Positions 33,082-43,337 of a stretch of DNA of 64,000 bases are shown here, in pieces. Every line of letters begins with the position of its first letter. Positions within the stretch are counted from its first letter, which is position 1. Source of the stretch: DTFZ01 sp050260375 (GTDB lineage: Bacteria > Bacillota > Clostridia > Christensenellales > SZUA-584); assembly GCA_050260375.1 (NCBI GenBank), contig JBLNCA010000015.1, positions 1 through 64,000 on the forward strand, in the 5' to 3' direction. Position numbers and translations under genes: made by a program. The notes under the pieces are model-generated. The model made no database searches and had not been told where the DNA came from. It saw only the letters and a program-made list of their open reading frames with translations.

Positions 33082-36000
33082 ATGAATAAGAGATTTGTAG
33101 CCGCTTTTCTTATCGCGGTTTTGTTGTTCTCCGCTTTTTCGGGTGCTTCTTTTGCGGAAGGAGAGGCCGCAGCGTCCGGTGAGCCGCAGGTAACGGAGAG
33201 CCCGCAGACGACCGAGGAGCCGCAGCCAACCGATACGCCTGCGCCTACGGAAACGCCCGAACCATCTGAGACGCCTGCTCCTACTGACACTCCTGCGCCA
33301 ACAGAGACGCCCGAGCCGTCTGAGACGCCTGCGCCTACAGAGACGCCCGCACCTACGGAAACGCCCGCGCCTACGGAGACGCCCGCGCCTACGGAGACGC
33401 CGGGAGCAGCCGTTAAGGAAGGCGCTCTGGATTTAAGCGCTTTAAAGCAACGCTTGAGCGGCATTGAGAAGAAGCTCTCGACTAACATACTCCAGCTTGT
33501 AAACGAAAGCTTCCTGCCGAAGGGCGCCACGAAGGAAGAGCTTATGACGCAGATGGAAGCGCAGGGACAGATAATGGAGAGGCCGGTAACGAACGGCGCT
33601 CGCAGCGCCCCGGCGGACACATACCTCTATGTATATATCCGTATGAAGCAGGGCAGCAGTTTTAATGTCATTAAGCCATATGTCGCGGAAATAGTGAACA
33701 GCGACGCGGACTATGCCCTTGCAGCGGCCTATGTGGAATTGAAAAACATTGAACCTCTTGCGGCGCTTGACGAGGTTGTCAGTATAACTGAGGTCATTGC
33801 GCCGGTGGTCAATGCCGGTTCGGTAACGAGCCAGGGCGATTCGCTGCTCAATGCAGACCAGATGCGCGCGGCAACGGGCTATAGCGGTGCGGGCGTAAAG
33901 GTCGGCATTATATCTGACGGCGTTGACAATCTGGCAAGCGCTGTGGCTAGCGGCAATCTGCCTTCAAATGTAACGGTGCTCAGCAATACCCAGTCCGGTG
34001 ACGAAGGCACGGCCATGCTGGAGATAGTGCACGACTTGGCGCCCGGCGCCAGCCTTTACTTCCACGACTGCGGATCAAACACTATAGCTTTCAACCAAGC
34101 GATAACAAACCTTGTGAACGCGGGGTGCAATATAATATGCGATGATATCAGCTGGCCGGGGCAGCCGTACTTTGAGGACGGTATCATCGCACGGCATGTC
34201 CAGGATATGCTCGCCGCGTACGACATAACTTACGTCTCCTCGGCCGGGAACTCGGCGGAAGAGCATTATCAGGGAGTATACCGCGATACAGGGCTGGGAT
34301 ATCATGATTTCAGCGGCGGGGCTAACCCTGCTCAGCCTTACTTGCGCTGCTTATTAAAGCCCAGGGGCAGTATAATGGTATTTTTGGAATGGAACGATCC
34401 GTTCGGCGGCTCATCGAACGATTACGACCTTTATCTGTATGAAGGTTCCACGCTGCTGGGCTACAGTATGAGATGGCAGTTCGTTGGAAACAGCGATCCC
34501 ATTGAAATGGTGCAATACACCAATCAAAGCAGCCGCGATATGATAGTTTCAATAAGAGTTAAAAAATTCTATACCAATGCTGATAAGACGCTGGAGCTTT
34601 ACGCTTATTGCAGCGGAGGCTATATGGAAGACGCCTATTTAGTCTCCGGGGATTCAATATTCGGGCATGCCGCAGTGCCGGGAGTAATCTGCGTGGGCGC
34701 CGCGGATGCAGCTACGCCGAATGAAATAGAATCATTTTCTTCCAGAGGGCCTGTAACGATGCTTACCGAAACACGGCAGAAGCCTGACATATGCGGCATA
34801 GACGGCGTGTATGTAAGCGGGGCGGGCGGTTTCGGAGAATATGAGGGAGGCCGTTATTACTTCTTCGGAACCAGTGCGGCGGCTCCGCATGTTGCGGCGG
34901 TGGCTGCGCTGCTAAAATCGCGTTTCCCGCTTATGCCCGCATCGCAGATAAAACAGATTATACTGAACACCGCTGTCGATCTGGGCACCCCGGGCTATGA
35001 CAACGCGTACGGGTACGGCAGGGCGAATACTCTTGCCGCTGCGAACAGTTTGCTGTATTTCGGATTCGACAGTCAGGGGGGAACGGGCGTACCGCCGATA
35101 ACAACGTACTACGGCGACGTTGTATGGGCGCCCGTCGCGCCTTCTAGATGGGGATACAACTTCACGGGCTGGTATTTAGACCCCGGCTGTACCATACCAT
35201 GCTATTTCCCATACACGGTACTCTACAGCCAAACGGTTTATGCCGGGTGGGCGCCGCAGCCGCAGACGAACCTGCTTGCCGGCGCGGGCCTTTCGTCCGG
35301 GTACTTAAACCGCGCTTTCTCTCCGGCGGTAACGAGCTACAAGATAACTATTGGCGAGAATGACGGGAGCTTCACGCTTACGCCTATAAAGCAGTATGAC
35401 GGCGCGGCGATGACCATTAACAGACGGGCTCAGTCAAGCTATACCGTAAATCTCGCGAACGGCAAGAGCGCGAAGATAACCGTTAAGGTGACGCTGGGCA
35501 GGAAGTCGAAGACTTACACGTTCACCGTAACGAGGCCAAAGTCTTCGAACAACTATTTAAGCTCTATAACAGCGTCGGCGGGTACTTGGAGCCAGGCGTT
35601 CGACCCCAATGTTGCGAATTATACGCTGTATCTCGACGAGAACACAAAGAGCGTGGCGATAAGGGCCGCCGCCGCGGCGGGCAAGGTTGCAAGGGTATCG
35701 CCCGCGTCAAAGAAGATATCGCTTAACAACGGACAGTCGAAGACGCTGAAGATAACAGTAAGGGCGCAATCGGGCGCGAGGCGTACGTATACTGTAACCG
35801 TGGTGCGCGCGCCGTCCACGAACGCTAATCTTAAGTCGCTTAAGGCAAGAGGGCTTGCTCCGCGCTTCAGCCCGGGCGTGACGGAATATACCGTCGTGCT
35901 GCCCACTAATAAAAGCTCGGTATCGGTATCCGCAAGGGCGGCGGGGTATAAGGCGAGAGTGACGATAGACGGCGCAAGGAGGTCGTCAAAGAAGATAGTG

Positions 36001-36102
36001 CTGGCAAACGGGCAGAGCGCCGTAGTGCGCGTCACCGTTACGGCGCAGGCGGGCAACACGAAAGAATACCTGATAACGGTGATAAGGCAACAAACGGAAT
36101 GA
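33082..36102 (+). CDS. Large secreted S8-like protease with cadherin-like C-terminal repeats
   Basis: A 1006-residue exported protein. Signal peptide 1-25 (ending GASFAEG), then a Thr/Pro/Glu repeat region (about 45-108). The subtilase domain spans about 250-660: catalytic Asp279 in GIISDGVD, oxyanion Asn390 in SSAGN, Ser598 in GTSAAAPH. Where ordinary subtilisins have H-G-T-H, this one has E308-G-T-A in DEGTAMLEIVHDLAPG, with His317 nearby. An InlB B-like repeat follows (FDSQGG...GWYLDPG), then three cadherin-like beta-sandwiches rich in Lys/Arg/Thr. No LPxTG or SLH motif. It probably works at the cell surface on unknown proteins or peptides. GGAGGAG before ATG 33082. Confidence 0.9.
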   Translation: MNKRFVAAFLIAVLLFSAFSGASFAEGEAAASGEPQVTESPQTTEEPQPTDTPAPTETPEPSETPAPTDTPAPTETPEPSETPAPTETPAPTETPAPTETPAPTETPGAAVKEGALDLSALKQRLSGIEKKLSTNILQLVNESFLPKGATKEELMTQMEAQGQIMERPVTNGARSAPADTYLYVYIRMKQGSSFNVIKPYVAEIVNSDADYALAAAYVELKNIEPLAALDEVVSITEVIAPVVNAGSVTSQGDSLLNADQMRAATGYSGAGVKVGIISDGVDNLASAVASGNLPSNVTVLSNTQSGDEGTAMLEIVHDLAPGASLYFHDCGSNTIAFNQAITNLVNAGCNIICDDISWPGQPYFEDGIIARHVQDMLAAYDITYVSSAGNSAEEHYQGVYRDTGLGYHDFSGGANPAQPYLRCLLKPRGSIMVFLEWNDPFGGSSNDYDLYLYEGSTLLGYSMRWQFVGNSDPIEMVQYTNQSSRDMIVSIRVKKFYTNADKTLELYAYCSGGYMEDAYLVSGDSIFGHAAVPGVICVGAADAATPNEIESFSSRGPVTMLTETRQKPDICGIDGVYVSGAGGFGEYEGGRYYFFGTSAAAPHVAAVAALLKSRFPLMPASQIKQIILNTAVDLGTPGYDNAYGYGRANTLAAANSLLYFGFDSQGGTGVPPITTYYGDVVWAPVAPSRWGYNFTGWYLDPGCTIPCYFPYTVLYSQTVYAGWAPQPQTNLLAGAGLSSGYLNRAFSPAVTSYKITIGENDGSFTLTPIKQYDGAAMTINRRAQSSYTVNLANGKSAKITVKVTLGRKSKTYTFTVTRPKSSNNYLSSITASAGTWSQAFDPNVANYTLYLDENTKSVAIRAAAAAGKVARVSPASKKISLNNGQSKTLKITVRAQSGARRTYTVTVVRAPSTNANLKSLKARGLAPRFSPGVTEYTVVLPTNKSSVSVSARAAGYKARVTIDGARRSSKKIVLANGQSAVVRVTVTAQAGNTKEYLITVIRQQTE
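33220..33402 (+). repeat. Tandem repeat coding for Pro-Thr-Glu units
   Basis: About ten imperfect 18-base units such as CCTACGGAGACGCCCGCG encode PAPTET/PEPSET. The last four copies are nearly identical, so copy number may vary. The Thr/Pro/Glu stretch would be a flexible, perhaps glycosylated, spacer near the N-terminus of the mature protein. Confidence 0.85.
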
Positions 36103-36109
36103 ACTTAGA

Positions 36110-36135
36110 GGAGCTCCTTTGCGGGCTCCTTTTTT
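36110..36135 (+). terminator. Terminator after the S8-like protease gene
   Basis: GGAGC/GCTCC stem and TTTTTT, a copy of the terminators at 32853 and 43094. Confidence 0.8.
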
Positions 36136-36364
36136 GCATAGGCAGTGCCATTTCATGCCTGAAAAAGAAAAACGGGAAATTGCTAAAATATTTAACTTAA
36201 AAGAAAATGAGGAAAATAAATACTATATATAGCAAAATAAATTAAATTATGTTATAATGCAGTCACACTTGAATCATTTGCGATCATAATCTGACATTTT
36301 GCCCAACACCGTTTGCTTTTCCGGTCGCTTACCTGCAATCCAAAAAAACCTTGGAGGTATTCCG

Positions 36365-39300
36365 ATGAAAAAGATTGTTTCCATGCTATTAGCCGCGCTG
36401 ATGATACTTACCGCGCTGCCGCTTGCCGCTCTGGCGGACGACGGTAACGGCGACGGCTATAACGATAACGACGTGCAGAAGATAAGCGCGTTTTTGAAAC
36501 TCGGGGAAGACGGCGTAACGAACGCCGAAAAGCTGGGCTACGCAAGCGCCGACGACCCTGCTGCGTGGACGGACGTCATATGGGAAAGCGACGGAAGCGA
36601 GCTACGCGTTGTCAGTATAAGTTTTTGGAATCCGGCTTTGACCGGAACGCTTGACCTTTCAGGCTGCGGCGGCTTAAGGGAGCTATATTGCTCAGGCAAC
36701 ATTGAGGCCCTGTCTTTAGACGGCTGTGTTGCCCTTGAGATGCTCGGCTGTAGAGACAACAATTTTACATCTCTGGACATAAGCGGTTGCACGGCTATTA
36801 AATATATTGAAAGTTACGGCAGCCCGCTAAAAACTATACGCGCAAACATTGAAGGCGCTGAAGTAACGCTTGACGCGCCGGACGGATGCGTCAGGATTTT
36901 TTACGATAACGATCCCTCCGCATACGTGTTTCCAATGCTAGTTGTTACTGCAGTGCCTGTTTCCCTGCCGTTTGACAGCTGGACGGGAACGCAGGATGGT
37001 GCGCCTTACTCGTCGGACAGTTTGTTTTTAAGCCTTACTCCCGGCTCGGCGTACAGCCTTACCGCGGGCTTTTCGGGCAATACCGGGTATAACAACCACG
37101 ACCTGATTAAGATGCAAACGTACCTTGTTCAAGAGCCTCTTGAGTCCGGCTATTGCAACGCCAGGGTGCTTGGCTACAACGCCGGCCCGTCCACATGGAG
37201 CGGAGTAACATGGGATAACTCTACGCCGAAGCGCCTCGCGGCTATCAACTGGGACGACAAGGGTAATGCGGGTGAACTCGACCTTTCCGGCTGTACATCG
37301 CTTGAAACGGTGAGTTGTTCCAATAATACAGAGACTATAACTCTTGACTTAAGCGGCTGTACGTCGCTTACAAGCATAAACTGGCCGTACGGCTTTCTGC
37401 ACGAACTCAACGTTGATGGCTGCACGGCTCTTACGAGCTTGGTTTGTGACAGAAACTGTTTAGACGAGCTTGACCTAACCGATTGCACCAGGCTTTCGCA
37501 TATTTCATGCTCTGGGCTCGAGCATATAAAAGCTTACCTTAATAACACATTAGTAGACCTTACGGCCGCGGGGCAGGGAAATATCGGCCTGTCGTACGAC
37601 GGCGGCGAGATCGCCTATGCGACGGCTGTTCCGATTGGTTCGCAGTTTTACAGCTGGAACTTCGAGTACGGGCAGACGCTTTCGACCGAACCGGATATAG
37701 AGCTGTATCTGGGCGGAGAGGAAAACGCCATATATACCGCCAATTTTATAAACAGCGTTACATATAACGAACATGACGTGGATAAGATAAGGGCTTTCCT
37801 TTCGCAAGGCTCAAACGCCCAAGCGCTCGGCTACGACATAGACGACCCTGCGACGTGGACTGACGTTGACTGGGGGACTACGGGAGAAGAGCTTCGAGCC
37901 ACGTATATAAGCTGGCATAATAACAATCTGACCGGCCCGCTTGACTTGTCGGGCTGCGAGTCGCTGAAATGTTTAGTCTGCAGTGGAAGTACTCTCGGAA
38001 CGCTTGACGTAAGCGGCTGCACCGCTCTTTATAGCCTGGTGTGCGATAACTCCGGGCTGACCGGCCTCGATATTAACGGCTGCGGCGCACTCCAAGGACT
38101 TTCTTGCATTCACAATTCGCTCGCTTCTCTCGATATAAGCGGCTGCGGCGAGCTTGAGTATCTATACTGCGGCAACAATCCGCTCACCTCTCTTGACGTG
38201 AGCGGATTGAGCAAGCTTATTGAGCTTGATTGTTTCGACAATACGATAAGCGCTTTGGATGTAAGCGGCTGTGTAAACCTTGAAGGCCTATATTGCTCGA
38301 ATAACGCACTAAGCGAACTGGATTTGGACGGCTGCGAAAAGCTCTCTGCGCTGAACTGCAGCGGCAACAACATCGCCTCGCTGGATGTAAGCGGCTGCCC
38401 TATAGAGTACCTCGTATGTTCCGATAACCCGCTAAAAATTATACGCGCGAAAGCCGAAGGAAAGTACATAACGATTGCCGGAGCGGGCGGCAATGTACAG
38501 TTCTCATACTCGGTATACTACGATGAGCATGATGTAAGGCATATCGACGAGCTGAGCGCAACCGCCGTACCCGCAGAGCTGCCGTTTACCGGCTGGACGG
38601 GGGAGCGGGACGGAGCAGCGTTCGTTTCCGACGCGGCGGAGATAGACTTAACGCCCGGAGTGGAGTACGACATTACGGCAAACTTCGGATACCGCGTATA
38701 TTACGACGGCAACGGGGCTACGCAAGGCACGGCGCCGGTTTCCCCTAGCGGGTACGGCGAGGGAGACGCCGTGACCGTATGCGGCAACACGGGCGGCCTT
38801 AAGAAGGAAGGCTTCGAGCTTACGGGCTGGAACACTGCGGCAAACGGCGGAGGTACGCACTACAGCGCCAACGGCACGGACGGGTTCCTGATGCCTGCGC
38901 ATGACGTAACGCTTTATGCCGAGTGGACGCCCATAGTATACAGAATAAGCTATGACCTCGAAGGAGGGCTGGCAAATAATCCCGAAAGCTATACGGTGGA
39001 AACGCCGTCGTTCACATTAACTGCCCCAACACGGGCAGGGTACAGGTTTACGGGCTGGAGCGGAACGGGAATATCGGGAACGGCTATGAGCGTTACTATT
39101 GCTATGGGCTCGACAGGCGACAGGGAGTACAGGGCGAACTGGGAAACAAACTCTTTCACCGTGTCGTTTGATTCGCAGGGCGGAAGCGCCGTTAAGCCGG
39201 TACAGGCGGAAGGCGGCGCAAGGATAATCGAGCCGACTGCGCCGTCGCGCGAAGGCTATACATTCGGCGGCTGGTATAAGGAATCGTCGTGCTCAAACGC

Positions 39301-40144
39301 CTGGAATTTTAATTCGGACACGGTAAGCGCGAATATTACGCTTTACGCGAAATGGACGCCCATAGTGTATCAAATAATCTACGACCTGAACGCCGGATAC
39401 GCTCTCAACCCCATATACTATACGGTGGAAAGCCCGAGCTTTACGCTAAATAACCCCGTAAGGTACGGGTACAACTTTACCGGCTGGACGGGAACGGGGC
39501 TTGCCAAAGAGACGATGGTCGTTACCATTCCTACCGGCTCAACTGGCCACAGGATGTATATCGCGAACTGGAGCGCGCAGCAGCAAAGCTATTACCTCGC
39601 GGGCGTGAGTTTGTCCTCGGGCAGCCTTAATAGGGAGTTTTCAAGGAATATAACGAAATATAAAATAACGCTGGGCGAAAATGAGGGAAGCCTTACGCTT
39701 ACGCCGATTAAAGAATACGACGGCGCGAAGATGACAATAAACAAAAAGACGGTTTCGAGCTGTACCGTCAATCTCGCAAACGGCAAGAGCGCGAAGATAA
39801 CCGTTAAGGTGACGCTGGGCAGGAAGTCGAAGACTTACACGTTCACCGTCACGCGCGCGAAGTCTTCAAACAACTATCTCGGTTCGCTTACGGCTACCGC
39901 GGGTACGTGGAGCCAACCCTTTGACCCTGATGTGACAAATTATACGCTGTATCTCGACGAGAACACGAAGAGCGTGGCGATAAGGGCCGCCGCGGCGGCT
40001 GCGGGCAAGGCGGCGAGGGTATCGCCCGCGTCAAAGAAAATTACTCTTAGAAGCGGGCAGTCTAAGACTTTCAAGATAACCGTAAGAGCACAGTCGGGAG
40101 CGAGGCGTATATACACGATAACGGTAGCGCGCCCGGGCGGCTAA
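36365..40144 (+). CDS. Giant secreted leucine-rich-repeat protein with InlB-type and cadherin-like repeats
   Basis: A 1259-residue protein, starting at ATG 36365 behind TTGGAGGT; signal peptide MKKIVSMLLAALMILTALPL ends before ADDGNG. Three LRR blocks (about 95-165, 285-390, 505-690) use the unit L-D-x-S-G-C-x-x-L-x-x-L-x-C-x-x-N, so each repeat carries Cys. Short linkers of the kind YNEHDVDKIRAFL and SAWTDVDW separate blocks. Four InlB B-like repeats (GYRFTGWSGTG, GYTFGGWYKES and similar) follow between 765 and 1090, then two cadherin-like beta-sandwiches. It lacks a sortase motif. By analogy with BspA/internalin-like proteins it may bind host, substrate or neighbouring cells; this is inference. 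Confidence 0.9.
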   Translation: MKKIVSMLLAALMILTALPLAALADDGNGDGYNDNDVQKISAFLKLGEDGVTNAEKLGYASADDPAAWTDVIWESDGSELRVVSISFWNPALTGTLDLSGCGGLRELYCSGNIEALSLDGCVALEMLGCRDNNFTSLDISGCTAIKYIESYGSPLKTIRANIEGAEVTLDAPDGCVRIFYDNDPSAYVFPMLVVTAVPVSLPFDSWTGTQDGAPYSSDSLFLSLTPGSAYSLTAGFSGNTGYNNHDLIKMQTYLVQEPLESGYCNARVLGYNAGPSTWSGVTWDNSTPKRLAAINWDDKGNAGELDLSGCTSLETVSCSNNTETITLDLSGCTSLTSINWPYGFLHELNVDGCTALTSLVCDRNCLDELDLTDCTRLSHISCSGLEHIKAYLNNTLVDLTAAGQGNIGLSYDGGEIAYATAVPIGSQFYSWNFEYGQTLSTEPDIELYLGGEENAIYTANFINSVTYNEHDVDKIRAFLSQGSNAQALGYDIDDPATWTDVDWGTTGEELRATYISWHNNNLTGPLDLSGCESLKCLVCSGSTLGTLDVSGCTALYSLVCDNSGLTGLDINGCGALQGLSCIHNSLASLDISGCGELEYLYCGNNPLTSLDVSGLSKLIELDCFDNTISALDVSGCVNLEGLYCSNNALSELDLDGCEKLSALNCSGNNIASLDVSGCPIEYLVCSDNPLKIIRAKAEGKYITIAGAGGNVQFSYSVYYDEHDVRHIDELSATAVPAELPFTGWTGERDGAAFVSDAAEIDLTPGVEYDITANFGYRVYYDGNGATQGTAPVSPSGYGEGDAVTVCGNTGGLKKEGFELTGWNTAANGGGTHYSANGTDGFLMPAHDVTLYAEWTPIVYRISYDLEGGLANNPESYTVETPSFTLTAPTRAGYRFTGWSGTGISGTAMSVTIAMGSTGDREYRANWETNSFTVSFDSQGGSAVKPVQAEGGARIIEPTAPSREGYTFGGWYKESSCSNAWNFNSDTVSANITLYAKWTPIVYQIIYDLNAGYALNPIYYTVESPSFTLNNPVRYGYNFTGWTGTGLAKETMVVTIPTGSTGHRMYIANWSAQQQSYYLAGVSLSSGSLNREFSRNITKYKITLGENEGSLTLTPIKEYDGAKMTINKKTVSSCTVNLANGKSAKITVKVTLGRKSKTYTFTVTRAKSSNNYLGSLTATAGTWSQPFDPDVTNYTLYLDENTKSVAIRAAAAAAGKAARVSPASKKITLRSGQSKTFKITVRAQSGARRIYTITVARPGG

Positions 40145-40156
40145 CATATTAAATGT

Positions 40157-40188
40157 AAAAAGGGCTCCATAAGGGGGTCCCTTTTTAT
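40157..40188 (+). terminator. Terminator after the LRR protein gene
   Basis: AAAAAGGG and CCCTTTTT arms with GGGCTCC/GGGGTCC pairing inside; T-run at the end. Confidence 0.7.
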
Positions 40189-40283
40189 TTGCTTTCGGTG
40201 AAAAATTAATATATTTAAGTTATAATATGGAATATATAGCATTTTGCACCGGTGTCTTTCAGCCATCAATTTGGAGGCGAGCC

Positions 40284-43079
40284 ATGAAAAAATCGGTTTT
40301 ATTGCTTTTAGCAGCAGCGTTAATGGCTTCTATGTGTTTTTTTCCGGGAACGGCGAAAGCCGAGGGGGATATTACTCCGCTAGCGCTTGTCGGCGTGAGC
40401 ATAAACAAATTTGAATTTGTTGCCGGAGAAACGCTTATATTTACAGTAACAGCCACGGATGATTTATCCGGCCTTGCGAGGAGTACGTTAACCTTCGGCG
40501 GTGAAAACCGGGGAGCCTCGTGCGATCTTATTCCTCAGGGCGACGGCCGGACGCTGGTGGGCGAATGCAGGTTGGATGAAAACTATTTTAAAAGCGGAAT
40601 ATATCAGATAGACTTTATTACGCTTAAAGATAATTTTGATAACCAAAACAATTACAGCCGTAAAGTTATTCAACATTATCAATTGCTCCCTCCTGAAATG
40701 GCTATTCAGTTTAAGGTCACAAATGATAAAACAGACTGGGACGGGCCGGTGCTTCAGTCTCTTACAGCTGATAGAACGGAAATAAACGCAGGAGATACTA
40801 TAGTACTGACGGCTGCCGCAACCGATCCGTCCGGGCTTTCGCAGCTGGCAACAACCCTTACCGGCCCGAAAAGACTGAGCGTCTATTTGCAGCCTGTGGA
40901 AGGGTCTCCTGAGCTTTTACAATGCAGTGCAACGATACCTGCCGATTATCCGGACGGCGTATATACTATAAACAGCTGCGCGGTAGTAGATACATTAGGC
41001 AATAGCAGATTTTATGATTACGACGGCGGTGAAGGTACTGAAGCAATGCCCGCCGCCGCGCGCGTTTCTATTCGCGTACACGGGCAGCCGTTCGTAAAAA
41101 GAAACGTAAGGGCTACCGATATACAGATAACCCCTGCGGTAGTGAAACAGGGCGACCCTATCACTATCCGCGTTACGCTTGACAAAGGCGGTAACCGGGT
41201 GGATAAGTTGCTTGTAGGGGTGCAGCCAGTCGAATGGGCTAAGAAATGGATAGGTATGGGTAGCAGCGAAATGACGGAAATCGAAGAGGGAATATATGAG
41301 TGCACCATCACCCCGCCTGTAAACTGGCCGGCCGGGCAATACTGCTTATGCTCATTGACATATATTGATTTGGAACAGATGATCGGGAGTTCTCCGGAGT
41401 GGGGAACCACGGATTTTGGCAAGTTTTACTCGGAACAGTTCCCCGTGTTTACTGTTAATTCCGTCTTTTCGGGTACTGAGAATTCAAGCGTAATGGTTGG
41501 GAGCGCGCCGTTCGATCCTTTGGCGGGCGTTGCCGCGTCAAACGACACGGAAGGGAATCTGACGGGCAGGGTAGAGGTAACAGGAAGCGTTGATACAAGC
41601 AAAACCGGCGTATATCTGCTCAAATATAAAATACCCAGTACCTATAAAGACAGGTTCGATGAGAACAGGCAGTATAGTTATTATGATTTCCGCTGGATAG
41701 GAGTAACCGAAGTTAATCCGCAGTCTGGCTCAGTAAGTAATGCGCCACTCGCGGTAACGGACGGCAGTATCAATATAGGAGCAGAGAGCGCAGACGCTAC
41801 GCTGAAGAAGGACGGTAATGCTATATCTTTTTCAAAAGAGGTAAACGAACCGGGCAATTATTCGGTTACCTATTCGGGAGCGTCGTCCGCAGGTTTAAAC
41901 AACTCGCAGGCGCAAGCCCTTGGCAGCGACGTTAATACTATTAACGCTTTGGATATTGACAGTCAAAAAGCTACGGCCGCCGCGGTAATAGACCGCTCCG
42001 GCCCCGATATTTCAGCCACATGGCAGAAAAACGGAGCAATTATCACTGTTACTGTCAATTCAAGCGATGTATCGGGCGTGGCCGAAACGAAGTACATGGC
42101 AGGCGAGTGCGGCGCAGAGCAAATAAGGAGCGCCGGGACAGCGTTTTCGGGCGCTTTTGATGTTACTGCGCGCGGCAAATACACGTTGTATTCGAGAGAC
42201 AACCTAGGCAACGAGAGCATAAGAGTGATAGACATATACCCTTCGGTCCCTAATTCATATTATCTTGCCGACCCCGGACTCTCTGCGGGCACGCTGTCGC
42301 GGCCGTTCTCTAAAAATGTTACCAGCTATAAGATTTACCTTACCGAAGGGCAGGACAGCGTCATGCTGACGCCTATCACCGAGTTTGACGGCGCGTCGAT
42401 GAGCATCAACAAGAGGGCGGTGCCAAGCTTGACCGTGAGCCCTAAAAACGGCAGGAGCGTAAAGGTAACCGTTAAGGTATCGCTGGGAAGAAAATCTAAG
42501 ACATATACTTTTACCGTCGTGCGGGCGAAATCGACGAACAATTATCTCGGTTCGCTGATAGCTTCGGCAGGCACGTGGAGCCAAGCCTTCGACCCGAATG
42601 TGCTTAATTACACATTGACGCTTGACGAGAACACCAAGGGAGTAAAGATATACGGCACTGCGGCGTCGCCGCTCGCAAAAGCGTCGTTTAAAAGCAAGGC
42701 CGTTTCGCTTAGTAACGGAGCGAGAAAGGTAATAAAGCTGACAGTAAGGGCGCAGTCGGGCGCAAGGCGTACATATACTGTAACCGTGGTGCGCGCGCCG
42801 TCCACGAACGCTAATCTTAAGTCGCTTAAAGCAAGCGGACTCAGCCCGGGATTCAGCCCGGGCGTGACGGAATATACCGTCGTACTGCCCGCGAATAAGA
42901 AATCGGTGTCGATATCCGCAAGGGCGGCGGGGTATAAGGCGAGAGTGACGATAGACGGCGCAAGGAGGTCGTCAAAGAGGGTTGTGCTGGCAAACGGGCA
43001 GAGCGCCGTGGTACGCGTCACCGTTACCGCGCAGGCGGGCAACACAAAGGAATACCTGATAACGGTGATTAGGCAGTAG
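40284..43079 (+). CDS. Large secreted Ig-like protein with cadherin-like C-terminal repeats
   Basis: A 931-residue protein from ATG 40284 behind TTGGAGGCG; the signal peptide is MKKSVLLLLAAALMASMCFF then PGTAKAEG. About residues 30-400 contain three Ig-like beta domains with the phrase A-G-x-T-I/L-x-x-T-x-x-A-x-D-x-S-G-L (GETLIFTVTATDDLSGLARS; GDTIVLTAAATDPSGLSQLA). A further bacterial Ig-like unit (about 395-490) and a second beta region follow. The last 280 residues are three cadherin-like units nearly identical in DNA to those of the 33082 gene. It has no catalytic motif that I can see; an adhesive or structural surface role is likely. Confidence 0.88.
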   Translation: MKKSVLLLLAAALMASMCFFPGTAKAEGDITPLALVGVSINKFEFVAGETLIFTVTATDDLSGLARSTLTFGGENRGASCDLIPQGDGRTLVGECRLDENYFKSGIYQIDFITLKDNFDNQNNYSRKVIQHYQLLPPEMAIQFKVTNDKTDWDGPVLQSLTADRTEINAGDTIVLTAAATDPSGLSQLATTLTGPKRLSVYLQPVEGSPELLQCSATIPADYPDGVYTINSCAVVDTLGNSRFYDYDGGEGTEAMPAAARVSIRVHGQPFVKRNVRATDIQITPAVVKQGDPITIRVTLDKGGNRVDKLLVGVQPVEWAKKWIGMGSSEMTEIEEGIYECTITPPVNWPAGQYCLCSLTYIDLEQMIGSSPEWGTTDFGKFYSEQFPVFTVNSVFSGTENSSVMVGSAPFDPLAGVAASNDTEGNLTGRVEVTGSVDTSKTGVYLLKYKIPSTYKDRFDENRQYSYYDFRWIGVTEVNPQSGSVSNAPLAVTDGSINIGAESADATLKKDGNAISFSKEVNEPGNYSVTYSGASSAGLNNSQAQALGSDVNTINALDIDSQKATAAAVIDRSGPDISATWQKNGAIITVTVNSSDVSGVAETKYMAGECGAEQIRSAGTAFSGAFDVTARGKYTLYSRDNLGNESIRVIDIYPSVPNSYYLADPGLSAGTLSRPFSKNVTSYKIYLTEGQDSVMLTPITEFDGASMSINKRAVPSLTVSPKNGRSVKVTVKVSLGRKSKTYTFTVVRAKSTNNYLGSLIASAGTWSQAFDPNVLNYTLTLDENTKGVKIYGTAASPLAKASFKSKAVSLSNGARKVIKLTVRAQSGARRTYTVTVVRAPSTNANLKSLKASGLSPGFSPGVTEYTVVLPANKKSVSISARAAGYKARVTIDGARRSSKRVVLANGQSAVVRVTVTAQAGNTKEYLITVIRQ

Positions 43080-43093
43080 AGAAACAATGCAAA

Positions 43094-43120
43094 GGAGCTC
43101 CTGTATGGGCTCCTTTTTTG
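43094..43120 (+). terminator. Terminator after the Ig-like protein gene
   Basis: GGAGC/GCTCC stem and TTTTTTG, third copy of the family terminator. Confidence 0.8.
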
Positions 43121-43337
43121 TTTTTATGCCGAGTCGGCGCAGGCGGAGGGAAGAGTCAACCCGATTGTGAAGCGTGGGAATTAATATTTTAAAAAGCATA
43201 TAAAGAAGCAGCGCAGAAATTACGATTAATAATATGGATATTAATCAGTGCAGCGCGGTTTTCAGCAAAAAGAGTGCAGCAAAGAAAAGCGTGCGGCGTG
43301 GAACTTAAGTGTTTTTTGATTTATGGGAGGAACACAA

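Noticed and set aside
32940..33620. Minus-strand frame with repeated GAGVSVGAGVS units
   Set aside because: It is the reverse of the Pro-Thr-Glu coding repeats of the protease gene; the regularity comes from the tandem DNA, not from a real protein.
36365..43079. Sortase anchoring of the giant surface proteins
   Set aside because: No LPxTG-like motif, hydrophobic C-terminal helix or SLH domain at the ends of these proteins.
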